Positions 51,196-60,315 are shown, counted from the stretch's first letter. The stretch: DNA of 64,000 bases from Mannheimia sp041807705 (GCF_041807705.1 NZ_JBGTYY010000006.1:1-64000), one strand, 5' to 3'. The notes: generated by a model from the sequence alone, not told the origin. A program made the numbers and translations.

Positions 51196-52206
51196 TTAAG
51201 CTACTTCATTCAATTTCACAGGGCGATTTTCTTCCAGTGATTTTTTCGCAGCGAGAGCAATTAGCACAGGCTGTAAGCCGTCATTGCCGTTTACCGGTGT
51301 TGGTTTGTCGTTTACGACAGAATCCACGAAGCAGCTGATTTCGTCAGCGAAAGATTGCATATAGCGTTCTAAGAAGAAGTATTTTGGTTTTTCTGCAATC
51401 ACGCCATTTTCGCCAGAGAACACCGCTGTTGAACCTGTGTCGTTAGTGATGTGGATTGCTCCTTTTGAGCCAAATACTTCTGCTCGTTGGTCATAACCGT
51501 AAGCAGCTTTACGGCTGTTGTCGATCACGCCGATTGCTCCATTTGCTAATTTGAGCGTAATTACCGCAGTATCGATGTCGCCTGCTTTGCCAATTTCAGG
51601 GTTTACCAGAACGGTACCCACCGCAAACACTTCTTCCACTTCGCTGCCAGAGAGGTAACGAATCATATCGAAGTCGTGAATGGTCATATCGAAGAACATT
51701 CCACCAGAGACTTTCACATATTCAATTGGCGGGGCTTCCGGGTCACGGGAAGTGACTCGGATAACGTGCGGTTCACCAATATCACCTGCCGCCACACGGT
51801 CTTTAATCGCTTTGAAGTTATGGTCGAAGCGACGGTTAAAGCCCACTTGGAATTTTACACCGGCTTTTTCGACTGCACTCAATACTTCACGGATTTTAGC
51901 TGGGTCTGAATCTACCGGTTTTTCACAGAAAACGTGTTTGCCAGCCTGTGCTGCCTCAATCGAAATCGGGGCGTGAGTATTGGTGGAAGAGCAGACCAAT
52001 ACCGCATCAATTTCCGGATCTTGCAGGATTTTTTTATAGTCATCATAGACTTCCGGAATACCCATCGATTTTGCCCAAGCGGTCAATTCTTCGGTAATTT
52101 TTACATCAGAGATTGCTTTGATTTCAGTACCTTTAACATATTTGCTAATACTTTCAGAATGCACACGACCAATACGGCCTGCACCAATAATACCTACTTT
52201 TAACAT
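51196..52206 (-). CDS. iolG: Inositol 2-dehydrogenase
   Basis: The 336-residue Gfo/Idh/MocA enzyme begins MLKVGIIGAGRIGRVHSESI. The catalytic Lys is in HVFCEKPVDSD (about 92-102) and the Asp/His pair in MFFDMTIHDFDMIRYL (about 167-182). It oxidises myo-inositol to scyllo-inosose with NAD. The frame opens at 52227, but AGGAG before the ATG at 52206 sets the start, two bases after iolE. It is an intact paralogue of the broken gene at 44787. Confidence 0.94.
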   Translation of the reverse strand: MLKVGIIGAGRIGRVHSESISKYVKGTEIKAISDVKITEELTAWAKSMGIPEVYDDYKKILQDPEIDAVLVCSSTNTHAPISIEAAQAGKHVFCEKPVDSDPAKIREVLSAVEKAGVKFQVGFNRRFDHNFKAIKDRVAAGDIGEPHVIRVTSRDPEAPPIEYVKVSGGMFFDMTIHDFDMIRYLSGSEVEEVFAVGTVLVNPEIGKAGDIDTAVITLKLANGAIGVIDNSRKAAYGYDQRAEVFGSKGAIHITNDTGSTAVFSGENGVIAEKPKYFFLERYMQSFADEISCFVDSVVNDKPTPVNGNDGLQPVLIALAAKKSLEENRPVKLNEVA

Positions 52207-52207
52207 A

Positions 52208-53104
52208 TTAAACTCCTGCGGTTTCACGGATATAGTTTCTGCCTTTTAAGGCGTATTCAAATGGGTTTGCGATTGCTGGATCTTGTTCTGCTTCTACCAC
52301 CATCCAGCCTTTGTAATCGTGTTTTTCGAGAATGTCGAAGATTGGTTTGAAATCAATCACACCATCGCCCGGCACGGTAAATGTGCCTTTTTTCACACCT
52401 TCTAAGAAGCTCAAATCTTTCGCTTTCACTTCTGCAACAACTTCATCTCGCACATCTTTTAAGTGCACGTGGATAATACGGTCGATATATTTTTCCAGCA
52501 CGCCGAGCATCGCTTTTTGGCAACCCTCTGAGTAGTACAGATGACCTGAATCGAACAGCAAGTAAACATCATCATTCACTTCTGCCATATAACGATCCAC
52601 TTCTTCAGGCGTTTGAATACCCGTTCCCATATGGTGATGCAGGCAGACTTTCATTCCTTTTTCGGCGGCAAGTTTCGCCAATTCGTTATAGCCTTCTGCC
52701 ATACGTTTCCAATCTTCATCGTTGAAAATCGGTTTTTCTTTGAACACAGATTTGGTTGTGCCTTGAATACTACGACTCTGTTCGGAACAGCCGATCACTT
52801 TTGCACCCATTGCGTGCAGGAAATCACGGTGTTTGATGAACTCGGCAATGGTCTCTTCCCGCTTACCGTCCACAAAGAAGGTGCTGAACCACGCATTACA
52901 GATTTGAATGCCACGCACGTCCAGCTTATGTTTTAACACGGCAACATCACGCGGATATTTATTACCCACTTCACAGCCCGTGTAGCCGGCAAGTGCCATC
53001 TCACTCACACACTGCTCGAAAGTGTTTTCTGCACCCAGTTCAGGCAAGTCATCGTTTGTCCAGCCGATAGGGGCGATACCTAATTGAATGTTTTCTGCTT
53101 TCAT
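52208..53104 (-). CDS. iolE: Inosose dehydratase (2-keto-myo-inositol dehydratase)
   Basis: The 298-residue TIM-barrel protein matches IolE: QLGIAPIGWTNDDLPELG at the start, VCLHHHMGTGIQTPEEVDRYM (about 152-172), LLFDSGHLYYSEG and HVHLKDVR, which supply the metal ligands. It dehydrates scyllo-inosose to 3D-3,5/4-trihydroxycyclohexane-1,2-dione. A CGAGG ribosome site precedes the ATG. It lies between iolD and iolG on one strand. Confidence 0.95.
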   Translation of the reverse strand: MKAENIQLGIAPIGWTNDDLPELGAENTFEQCVSEMALAGYTGCEVGNKYPRDVAVLKHKLDVRGIQICNAWFSTFFVDGKREETIAEFIKHRDFLHAMGAKVIGCSEQSRSIQGTTKSVFKEKPIFNDEDWKRMAEGYNELAKLAAEKGMKVCLHHHMGTGIQTPEEVDRYMAEVNDDVYLLFDSGHLYYSEGCQKAMLGVLEKYIDRIIHVHLKDVRDEVVAEVKAKDLSFLEGVKKGTFTVPGDGVIDFKPIFDILEKHDYKGWMVVEAEQDPAIANPFEYALKGRNYIRETAGV

Positions 53105-53140
53105 AGAGAAACCTCGTTTGATTGAGTTAATTTATTTTCC

Positions 53141-53168
53141 GTAGGGGCGAATTGCAACTCGCCCCTAC
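53141..53168. repeat. GTAGGGGCGA palindrome between iolD and iolE
   Basis: GTAGGGGCGA and TCGCCCCTAC are perfect 10-base arms around ATTGCAAC. An uptake signal (ACAAGCGGT) overlaps its right edge. It could attenuate readthrough or shape mRNA decay between the two genes. Confidence 0.75.
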
Positions 53169-53200
53169 AAGCGGTGATTTTTCGTCAATTTTTTGCAAAA

Positions 53201-55135
53201 TTAGTATTTTCTCGCTTTTGCTAACTGCTCTTGCGATCTCGTTCTGGCTTGTTGAATACGTTCGCTTTCCGATACTTCTGCCACACCAACGTGCCACCAG
53301 CAGCCGTAGCCGTGAGCCATCGTTTTCGGCAACACTTTAATATCAATCAGCGTTGAAACAGTTTGCTGTTTCGCGTCTTGAAGAGCTGAACGCAGTTCGG
53401 CTTCGTTGGTCACACGGTAAGTTTTGCAGCCGTATGCTTCGGCGTTTTTAGCAAAATCAATCGGCACTAAACCGCCGTTGAGCTGGTTGCTTTGCACATT
53501 ACGGAAGCGGAATTCCGTGCCGAAGCTGTCCATTCCGTTGCCGATTTGCAGGTTGTTGATACAGCCGTTTGCCATATTGTCGAACAGCACCACGTTGATT
53601 TTTTTACCTTCTTGGATAGAAGTCACTAACTCGGTGTGCGCCATTAAGTAAGAGCCGTCGCCAAGTAAGGCGTAAACTTCTTGCTCAGGGCGAGCGATTT
53701 TCACGCCGACCGCCGCACTGACTTCGTAACCCATACAGGAGTAGCCGTATTCAAGGTGATAGGTCTCTTCGCCTTTGCTCAACCAAGTACGTTGTAAATC
53801 GCCTGGTAAGCTACCAGCAGCAGCGACGATAATGCCATCGTTTTCAATGGTTTCGTTCACGATACCGAGTACTTGGGATTGGGTTAATTGTGAGCCGGTG
53901 AGCTTGATAAATTCGTTATGAACCGCTTTGTGATCCAAGTTATCGTTGATTTCAGGGGTGAAATCCGGGCTGTATTGCACCGCGCGCAGGCGTTTGATTT
54001 CTTCGGCAAAGTCCGCTTTGGCGGTGGCAATTTCATTACCCCATTGTGCTTGGTAGCTGCTTGGGAGCTTAGCCAGCAATGCTTCAAGCGTTGCTTTGGC
54101 ATCAGCCACAATTTGCACGCCGTCTAATTTGTAGGCATCGAAACGTGCCACGTTGATATTTAAGAACTGCACGTCCGGATTTTGGAATATCCATTTCGAA
54201 GAAGTGGTGAAGTCGGTGTAGCGTGTGCCGATACCGATGACTAAATCGGCTTCTTTCGCCAAGCGGTTTGCCGCTAAACAGCCAGTTTCGCCGACACCGC
54301 CCACGTTCAATTCGTAGTCGGAAACCACCGCACTTTTACCCGCTTGGGTTTCTGCAAATGGAATACCAAACTGTTTTGCAAATTTTTGCAGGATTTGACC
54401 CGCTTGTGAGTAGCGTACACCTCCCCCGCAGACGATCAGCGGTTTTTTCTTGGCAGTAATTAGTTTCACCGCATCATTCAGCATCGCTTCGGTTGGCAGA
54501 TTGCGCTCCAAACGGTGAACGCGTTTTTGTAGGAAGCTGTTCGGGAAGTCAAAGCTTTCTGCTTGCACGTCTTGCGGAAGTGCAATGGTCACAGCCCCAG
54601 TTTCTGCCGGATCAGTCAGTACGCGGAAGGCATTGATACAGGCACTCATCAACTGCTCTGGACGTTGCACACGATCCCAGTATTTGCTGACCGCACGGAA
54701 TGCATCGTTGGTGCTGATACTTAAATCGTAAGATTGCTCAATTTGTTGTAGTACAGGGTCTGGTTGGCGGGTGGCAAACACATCGCCCGGTAATAACAGA
54801 AGTGGAATGCGGTTGGCGGTTGCGGTTGCCGCAGCGGTAAGCATATTGGCAGCACCCGGTCCAACAGAGGAAGTGCAAGCAATAATTCTTTGGCGTAAGT
54901 TCTGTTTTGCAAAACCCATCGCCAAGTGTGCCATACCTTGCTCATTTCTGCCTTGGTAGAGCGTTAGGCTGCCTGCATCTTGTGCCAGTGCTTGCCCGAT
55001 GCCCAGTACGTTGCCGTGGCCGAAAATGGCGGCAACGCCGTGAACAAATTTGATTTCCTTGCCATCGACTTCCAAATATTGATTATCTAAAAATTTAACC
55101 AATGCTTGAGCGACTGTCAGTCTGGTTGTTTGCAT
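53201..55135 (-). CDS. iolD: 3D-(3,5/4)-trihydroxycyclohexane-1,2-dione hydrolase
   Basis: The 644-residue thiamine-diphosphate enzyme has the N-terminal PYR domain (AAIFGHGNVLGIGQAL with the conserved region near residue 37-50, SSVGPGAANMLTAAATATANRIPLLLLPGD). A central domain follows. The C-terminal diphosphate-binding motif is GDGSYLMAHTELVTSIQEGKKINVVLFDN. It opens the ring to 5-deoxy-glucuronate. TGGAGAAT precedes the ATG. It is first in iolD-iolE-iolG and divergent from iolC. Confidence 0.96.
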   Translation of the reverse strand: MQTTRLTVAQALVKFLDNQYLEVDGKEIKFVHGVAAIFGHGNVLGIGQALAQDAGSLTLYQGRNEQGMAHLAMGFAKQNLRQRIIACTSSVGPGAANMLTAAATATANRIPLLLLPGDVFATRQPDPVLQQIEQSYDLSISTNDAFRAVSKYWDRVQRPEQLMSACINAFRVLTDPAETGAVTIALPQDVQAESFDFPNSFLQKRVHRLERNLPTEAMLNDAVKLITAKKKPLIVCGGGVRYSQAGQILQKFAKQFGIPFAETQAGKSAVVSDYELNVGGVGETGCLAANRLAKEADLVIGIGTRYTDFTTSSKWIFQNPDVQFLNINVARFDAYKLDGVQIVADAKATLEALLAKLPSSYQAQWGNEIATAKADFAEEIKRLRAVQYSPDFTPEINDNLDHKAVHNEFIKLTGSQLTQSQVLGIVNETIENDGIIVAAAGSLPGDLQRTWLSKGEETYHLEYGYSCMGYEVSAAVGVKIARPEQEVYALLGDGSYLMAHTELVTSIQEGKKINVVLFDNMANGCINNLQIGNGMDSFGTEFRFRNVQSNQLNGGLVPIDFAKNAEAYGCKTYRVTNEAELRSALQDAKQQTVSTLIDIKVLPKTMAHGYGCWWHVGVAEVSESERIQQARTRSQEQLAKARKY

Positions 55136-55212
55136 AGTGCATTCTCCATAATGTGCGTGTCGCCAGCCGAGCAGAACGCTACAAGCGGGCGATTATTCAG
55201 AAAAGTTTGCAA

Positions 55213-55230
55213 ATGAAAAATTTATTTCAT
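55213..55230. promoter_or_regulatory. Candidate IolR-type operator 1, iolD-iolC region
   Basis: ATGAAAAATTTATTTCAT is the exact reverse complement of the dyad at 39003-39020. It lies 78 bases before iolD. Confidence 0.7.
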
Positions 55231-55259
55231 TTATCATAACAGGTAAATCGAGAAAAAGA

Positions 55260-55275
55260 TGTGATCTACCTCGCA
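55260..55275. promoter_or_regulatory. CRP-like site 1, iolD-iolC region
   Basis: TGTGA-TCTACC-TCGCA differs from the CRP dyad at a single conserved base. It is 125 bases before iolD. Confidence 0.65.
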
Positions 55276-55318
55276 TTTCTTCAAATTAATCTGCATTTGA
55301 TGTTATATAGTACAAAGA

Positions 55319-55334
55319 TGAGAACTACATCACA
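55319..55334. promoter_or_regulatory. CRP-like site 2, iolD-iolC region
   Basis: TGAGA-ACTACA-TCACA differs from the CRP dyad at one conserved base. It lies 95 bases before iolC, so each of the two divergent operons may have its own CRP site. Confidence 0.65.
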
Positions 55335-55360
55335 GAAATGATAATTTAAATAGAATAAAA

Positions 55361-55378
55361 TTGAAATAAATGTTTCGT
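55361..55378. promoter_or_regulatory. Candidate IolR-type operator 2, iolC promoter
   Basis: TTGAAATAAATGTTTCGT matches the inositol dyad at 15 of 18 positions and keeps GAAA-N6-TTTC. It lies 50 bases before iolC. Confidence 0.55.
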
Positions 55379-55428
55379 TTTTGTATGATGATAAAAATTC
55401 AATCCATTTTTGTTGAAAGGAGCAGGTT

Positions 55429-57345
55429 ATGGCTACGGTAAATCATCAAGATCGACCTCTCGATCTTATCTGTCTAGGACGTGTTGCGGTCGATCTCTAC
55501 GGGCAACAGATCGGTTCTCGTTTGGAAGAGATGACTACATTCTCAAAATATCTTGGCGGTTCATCCGGCAACGTGGCATATGGTACGGCGGTGCAAGGTT
55601 TACGTTCATCGATGTTGGCGCGTGTGGGTGACGAACATATGGGGCGTTTCCTGCGTGAAGAGCTACAAAGTGTTGGCGTGGATACCAGCCACTTGATTAC
55701 CGATAAAGAGCGTTTAACGGCGCTGGTGATTTTAGGGATTAAAGATAAAGAGACTTTCCCACTGATTTTCTATCGCGACAACTGTGCGGATATGGCGATC
55801 ACCAAAGACGACTTCAGCGAAGCCTATATTGCTTCCAGCCGTGCGCTGGCGATTACCGGCACGCACCTTTCTAACCCGAAAACCCGTGAAGCGGTGCTGA
55901 CCGCCTTAGAATATGCGGGCAGAAATGACGTAAAACGCGCGTTGGATATTGACTATCGTCCGGTGCTTTGGGGGCTGACTTCACTTGGCGATGGTGAAAC
56001 CCGTTATATCGACAGTGCGGAAGTGACCAAATCTCTACAAGAAGTGCTACACCATTTTGACGTGATTGTGGGCACAGAAGAAGAGTTCCATATTGCAGGC
56101 GGTTCTACCGACACGCTCACTGCACTGAAAAATGTGCGTAAAGTGTCGAATGCGGTGTTAGTGTGCAAACGCGGTGCATTAGGTTGCTCCGTGTTTGAAG
56201 GCGAACTACCGAACGATTTAGACGGCGGTTTGAATGTGTACGGCGTGCGTGTGGAAGTGCTGAACGTACTGGGTGCAGGCGATGCGTTTATGTCCGGCTT
56301 ACTGCGTGGTTACTTAAATAATGAAGGTTGGGAACAAGCGTGTCGTTATGCGAATGCGTGCGGGGCGTTAGTGGTTTCCCGCCACGGCTGCTCGCCGGCA
56401 ATGCCGACCAAACGTGAGTTGGATGACTACTTAACCCGTGCGGCCAGCGTGCCACGTCCGGATTTAGACGAGTGTTTAAACCATTTACACCGTGTGACAA
56501 CCCGCAAAAAATCGTGGGAAAATCTCTGCATTTTTGCGTTCGATCACCGTAAACAGTTGGTCGATATGGCAAACAAAGTCGGCGCAGATGTGGCGCGTTT
56601 ACCGAAGCTCAAACAGCTTCTGTTAAAAGCGATGGAGCAGACCGCCGCAGCGGCAGGGCTTCCACAAAATCAAGCAGGGATTTTGGCGGATACCACTTTC
56701 GGACAAGATGCACTGAATGAAATTACCGGTAAAAACTACTGGATTGCTCGCCCGATTGAAGAGCCATCTTCTCGCCCGCTTGAATTGGAATACGGCGATT
56801 TAGGCACACAGCTTTCTGCTTTCCCACGCGATCACGTCATCAAATGCTTGGCGTTCTACCACCCAACCGATGAAAGCGGTTTAAAAGCACGCCAAGATCG
56901 CAAATTAAAAGAAGTGTACCAAGCGTGCTGCCGCACCGGCCACGAGTTGCTGTTAGAGATCATCTTACCGGCCGGTATGCCACAAGATGAACACTACTAC
57001 AATGAAGCGATCACCCATTTCTACCAACTCGGCATCAAACCGGAATGGTGGAAATTACCGGGCGTATCCACCGCACAATGGAAAGCGATTTCCGCCACCA
57101 TTGATGCGAATGACCCAGATTGCCGTGGTATTCTGATCTTAGGTTTAGATGCACCGCTCGATGTGTTTAAAGCGACCTTTGAACAGGCGAAAGGCTGCGA
57201 AAAAGTCAAAGGCTTTGCGGTGGGCAGAACCATTTTCGGAAGCCCGTCCGAACAGTGGCTCGCCGGTCAGCTTGACGACAACGGCTTGATTGCGGCGGTA
57301 TCTGAAAAATACCGTACCTTGATTGACTTATGGCAACAGCGTTAA
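55429..57345 (+). CDS. iolC: 5-dehydro-2-deoxygluconokinase fused to DUF2090 domain
   Basis: The 638-residue protein has an N-terminal PfkB kinase domain (about 1-330). It has LICLGRVAVDLYGQQIGSRLEE, SKYLGGSSGNVAYGTAVQGL and the catalytic NVLGAGDAFMSGLLRGYL near 280-297. A C-terminal DUF2090 domain (about 340-638) has an LacD-like barrel with CIFAFDHRKQLVDM and GFAVGRTIFG. The kinase phosphorylates 5-dehydro-2-deoxygluconate. The DUF2090 part is thought to be the aldolase that yields dihydroxyacetone phosphate and malonic semialdehyde, replacing a separate IolJ. AAGGAG precedes the ATG. Confidence 0.95.
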   Translation: MATVNHQDRPLDLICLGRVAVDLYGQQIGSRLEEMTTFSKYLGGSSGNVAYGTAVQGLRSSMLARVGDEHMGRFLREELQSVGVDTSHLITDKERLTALVILGIKDKETFPLIFYRDNCADMAITKDDFSEAYIASSRALAITGTHLSNPKTREAVLTALEYAGRNDVKRALDIDYRPVLWGLTSLGDGETRYIDSAEVTKSLQEVLHHFDVIVGTEEEFHIAGGSTDTLTALKNVRKVSNAVLVCKRGALGCSVFEGELPNDLDGGLNVYGVRVEVLNVLGAGDAFMSGLLRGYLNNEGWEQACRYANACGALVVSRHGCSPAMPTKRELDDYLTRAASVPRPDLDECLNHLHRVTTRKKSWENLCIFAFDHRKQLVDMANKVGADVARLPKLKQLLLKAMEQTAAAAGLPQNQAGILADTTFGQDALNEITGKNYWIARPIEEPSSRPLELEYGDLGTQLSAFPRDHVIKCLAFYHPTDESGLKARQDRKLKEVYQACCRTGHELLLEIILPAGMPQDEHYYNEAITHFYQLGIKPEWWKLPGVSTAQWKAISATIDANDPDCRGILILGLDAPLDVFKATFEQAKGCEKVKGFAVGRTIFGSPSEQWLAGQLDDNGLIAAVSEKYRTLIDLWQQR

Positions 57346-57363
57346 TTGCTTGATTAGACTTAA

Positions 57364-57388
57364 CCCCTCGTAAAATGCGAGGGGTTTT
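57364..57388 (+). terminator. Terminator after iolC
   Basis: CCCCTCG-TAAAATG-CGAGGGG followed by TTTTCTTTT is a strong rho-independent terminator 18 bases after the iolC stop, separating it from the fucosidase operon. Confidence 0.92.
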
Positions 57389-57486
57389 CTTTTGCAAAAA
57401 ATTGACAAAATCTGACCGCTTGATGCCCGAATTTTCCTCAAAATGGAAATATCGGGCAAATTTTTATCCTCAAAAAGCGAAATAAG

Positions 57487-57502
57487 TGTGATGAGCCTCA
57501 CA
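57487..57502. promoter_or_regulatory. CRP site upstream of the fucosidase operon
   Basis: TGTGA-TGAGCC-TCACA is a perfect CRP dyad 105 bases before the fucosidase start. Confidence 0.8.
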
Positions 57503-57607
57503 TTTTATTAACAATTTAGGGTGGTTTTTATGGAATAAATGGTTTTGTTTTTAAATAAGTGGAAAATATATTTCAATTTATTCCATCAGAAAAATAGGAG
57601 TCTGTCT

Positions 57608-58948
57608 ATGAGTACGAAACCGTCACCAACTCGCTTCCACGCTAGTTGGGAATCGATCAAGCAGCACCAAGTGCCGGAATGGTACGATGATGCGAAATTC
57701 GGGATTTTTATTCATTGGGGGATTTATTCCGTGCCGGCGTTTGCGCCGCCGACTTGTCAATTAGGTGAGATCGATATTGACGAGCAGTGGTTTTGCAACA
57801 ATCCGTATGCGGAGTGGTATTTCAATTCAATTAACGTCAAAAAAGGCCCAACTTACGAGCATCATATCAAAACCTATGGTGAAGATTTCGGCTATGAACA
57901 GTTTATTCCACAATGGAAAGCGGAAAAATGGCAACCTGCCGAATGGGCGGAGCTGTTTGCCAAAGCTGGTGCAAAATATGTGGTGCTGACCACTAAACAC
58001 CACGACGGTTTCTGTTTATACCCAAGTAAATATACCGATTTCAACTGCACCCAAGCCGGCCCGCAACGTGATTTGATGGGCGAGCTGACTGAAAATGTGC
58101 GGGAGCAAGGCTTAAAAATGGGCGCTTACTACTCGGGCATTATCGATTGGACTTATTCCTCTGCCCCGATTTTCACCGAAAGTCAAAACTTCTCAAACGC
58201 TTGCCCGACTTACGAATACGCTGACTACGCCTATAAACAAGTGGTAGAGTTGATCGACCGCTATAAACCAGATGTATTGTGGAATGATATTGGCTGGCCA
58301 AAAGTGGGCGAGCATATGTTACCACACCTATTTGCTCATTATTACAACAGCGTTCAAGAGGGCGTAGTGGACGACCGCTGGAACAAACTATGGTGCGATT
58401 TCACCTCCAAAGAATACAAACACGGCGTGGCTTCCCGTGATAAGAAATGGGAAATGTGCCGTGGTATGGGCTTATCGTTCGGCTATAACCAGGTAGAAGA
58501 CGAAAGCCATTTGATTTCGGTGAAAGACTTGATTTCCCTATTGGTAGAAACCGTAGCCGACAACGGCAATTTATTGCTGAATATCGGCCCGAAAGCAGAT
58601 GGCACTATTCCGCAAGAGCAAGTTGAACGCTTATTAGCACTGGGGAGCTGGCTGGAAATAAATGGAGAGGGAATCTATAAATCCCGTTGTAGCCAACACC
58701 AAACCGAGCAAATCGGTGATGTAACCTATCGTTATACCAAAGTTGGGGCGGATCTCTATCTTTACATTGATGGCTTAACCGAAGCCCAAATCAGCTTGCC
58801 ACTGTCAGTTTATGGTGAGCTACAAGCACTCAATACCGAGCTGAAATTTACCATTGAAAACACCGCACAAGGCAGAGTGTTACATATTCAAAACTACCAG
58901 CCGGATTGGTATGTATTAGGCTTTAAAATTGCAGATGGGGAGAAATAG
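57608..58948 (+). CDS. Alpha-L-fucosidase (GH29), cytoplasmic
   Basis: The 446-residue enzyme matches GH29: WYDDAKFGIFIHWGIYSVPAF (about 25-45), VVLTTKHHDGFCLYPS (125-140), GAYYSGIIDW, and the nucleophile segment PDVLWNDIGWP (D227). NLLLNIGPKADGTIP near 350 is also typical. It removes terminal alpha-L-fucose. There is no signal peptide, so the substrate must be imported, presumably by the PTS permease two bases downstream. The frame opens at 57539, but AGGAGTCTG places the start at 57608. Confidence 0.9.
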   Translation: MSTKPSPTRFHASWESIKQHQVPEWYDDAKFGIFIHWGIYSVPAFAPPTCQLGEIDIDEQWFCNNPYAEWYFNSINVKKGPTYEHHIKTYGEDFGYEQFIPQWKAEKWQPAEWAELFAKAGAKYVVLTTKHHDGFCLYPSKYTDFNCTQAGPQRDLMGELTENVREQGLKMGAYYSGIIDWTYSSAPIFTESQNFSNACPTYEYADYAYKQVVELIDRYKPDVLWNDIGWPKVGEHMLPHLFAHYYNSVQEGVVDDRWNKLWCDFTSKEYKHGVASRDKKWEMCRGMGLSFGYNQVEDESHLISVKDLISLLVETVADNGNLLLNIGPKADGTIPQEQVERLLALGSWLEINGEGIYKSRCSQHQTEQIGDVTYRYTKVGADLYLYIDGLTEAQISLPLSVYGELQALNTELKFTIENTAQGRVLHIQNYQPDWYVLGFKIADGEK

Positions 58949-58950
58949 GT

Positions 58951-60291
58951 ATGTCCGTTTCACAACGTTTTATTGACTTTATGAATGCCCACGTTGCTCC
59001 AGTAGCACGTCGAATGGAAAATCAACCGCATATTTCCGCTATTCGAGACGGTTTTATTGTAGTGTTACCATTCTTAATTGTCGGCAGCTTTATTATGATT
59101 TTGCTAATTCCGCCATTTGATGAAAATACCCAAAATGCTTTCGGGCAAGCTTGGTGGCGTTTTGCGAATTGGGCAAGCCCTTACGGTTGGAATTTCTTCC
59201 AAATGTCGTTTAATGCGATTTCATTATTTACCTCTGCCAGTATCGCCTACAACCTTGCCAAAGCCTATAAAAGAGAGCCCCTGCCAGCGGCATTTCTCTC
59301 GGTAATGGCATTTTTGTTAGTGGCTGCACCGGTAAAAGACGGTATGATGGACATTAAATTCTTCGGTGGTATTGGGCTGTTCTCTGCTATCTTTATTGCT
59401 TTTTATTCGGTAGAAATGACCCGCTTGTTGGAGTTCCTGAAAATCAAAATCCGCTTACCGAAAGAAGTACCGCACGCAGTAGCGGAATCTCTCAATATTG
59501 TGATTCCAATTTTAGCGATTTTACTTACACTCTATCCGTTCTCTATTTGGGTAGAAAGTGAAACTGGTCGCAATATTCCGCAACTGATTATGGATTTTAT
59601 GGCACCGCTTATTGCAGTAAGTGATTCTTTAGGAGCAATTTGCCTGTTCGTTATTGCCACTCATTTGCTCTGGTTCTTGGGGATCAATGGTTCGTTAGTG
59701 CTAATGCAACTTTGGACACCATTCCTACTGCAAAATATGGCAGCAAACTTAGCGGCGTTCCAAGCGGGTGAGCCATTGCCGTTCATTATTACGAACTCGT
59801 TCTGGGATTTCTATATCGTACACGGGGCATCGGGTGGGGTAATTGCATTAGCGTTCTTATTGGTTCGCAGTAAATCGGCACACTTACGCTCAATCGGGAA
59901 AATCGGTTTAGTACCATCATTCTTCTCTATCGGCGAGCCGATTGTTTATGGTGTACCAATGGTAGTAAATCCGCTCTTCTTTATTCCACTCATTCTAACT
60001 CCATTAGCCAATGCGGTAATTGCATATTTAATTTTGGATTTTGACCTCATCCACCGAATTTATCTAATGGCACCGTGGACGACACCTGCACCGATAGGTG
60101 CATATTTAGTGTCTGCCGGCGATATTTGGGCTCCGATATTAAGTATCTCTCTAATCATTTTAGATATCATTATCTACTACCCATTCTTTAAATTATATGA
60201 AAAGATTTGTATCGAAAAAGAGCAGCTACAAAATGTTGATCCGAAAGCAGAGCAGGATTTAATAGAAAAAGCTAAAATGGCGGCACAATAA
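58951..60291 (+). CDS. PTS sugar transporter subunit IIC (lactose/cellobiose family)
   Basis: The 446-residue membrane protein is a CelB/LacE-type EIIC. Features are NQPHISAIRDGFIVVLPFLIVGSF (about 24-47), FLGINGSLVLMQLWTPFL and the substrate region FFSIGEPIVYGVPMVVNPLFFIPLI. It would import and phosphorylate a beta-glycoside or fucosylated disaccharide. No IIA or lactose-type IIB is fused or adjacent. It follows the fucosidase by two bases, and the pair forms one transcript ending in a hairpin. Confidence 0.9.
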   Translation: MSVSQRFIDFMNAHVAPVARRMENQPHISAIRDGFIVVLPFLIVGSFIMILLIPPFDENTQNAFGQAWWRFANWASPYGWNFFQMSFNAISLFTSASIAYNLAKAYKREPLPAAFLSVMAFLLVAAPVKDGMMDIKFFGGIGLFSAIFIAFYSVEMTRLLEFLKIKIRLPKEVPHAVAESLNIVIPILAILLTLYPFSIWVESETGRNIPQLIMDFMAPLIAVSDSLGAICLFVIATHLLWFLGINGSLVLMQLWTPFLLQNMAANLAAFQAGEPLPFIITNSFWDFYIVHGASGGVIALAFLLVRSKSAHLRSIGKIGLVPSFFSIGEPIVYGVPMVVNPLFFIPLILTPLANAVIAYLILDFDLIHRIYLMAPWTTPAPIGAYLVSAGDIWAPILSISLIILDIIIYYPFFKLYEKICIEKEQLQNVDPKAEQDLIEKAKMAAQ

Positions 60292-60315
60292 TTTCATATA
60301 AATGAAATATGAAAT

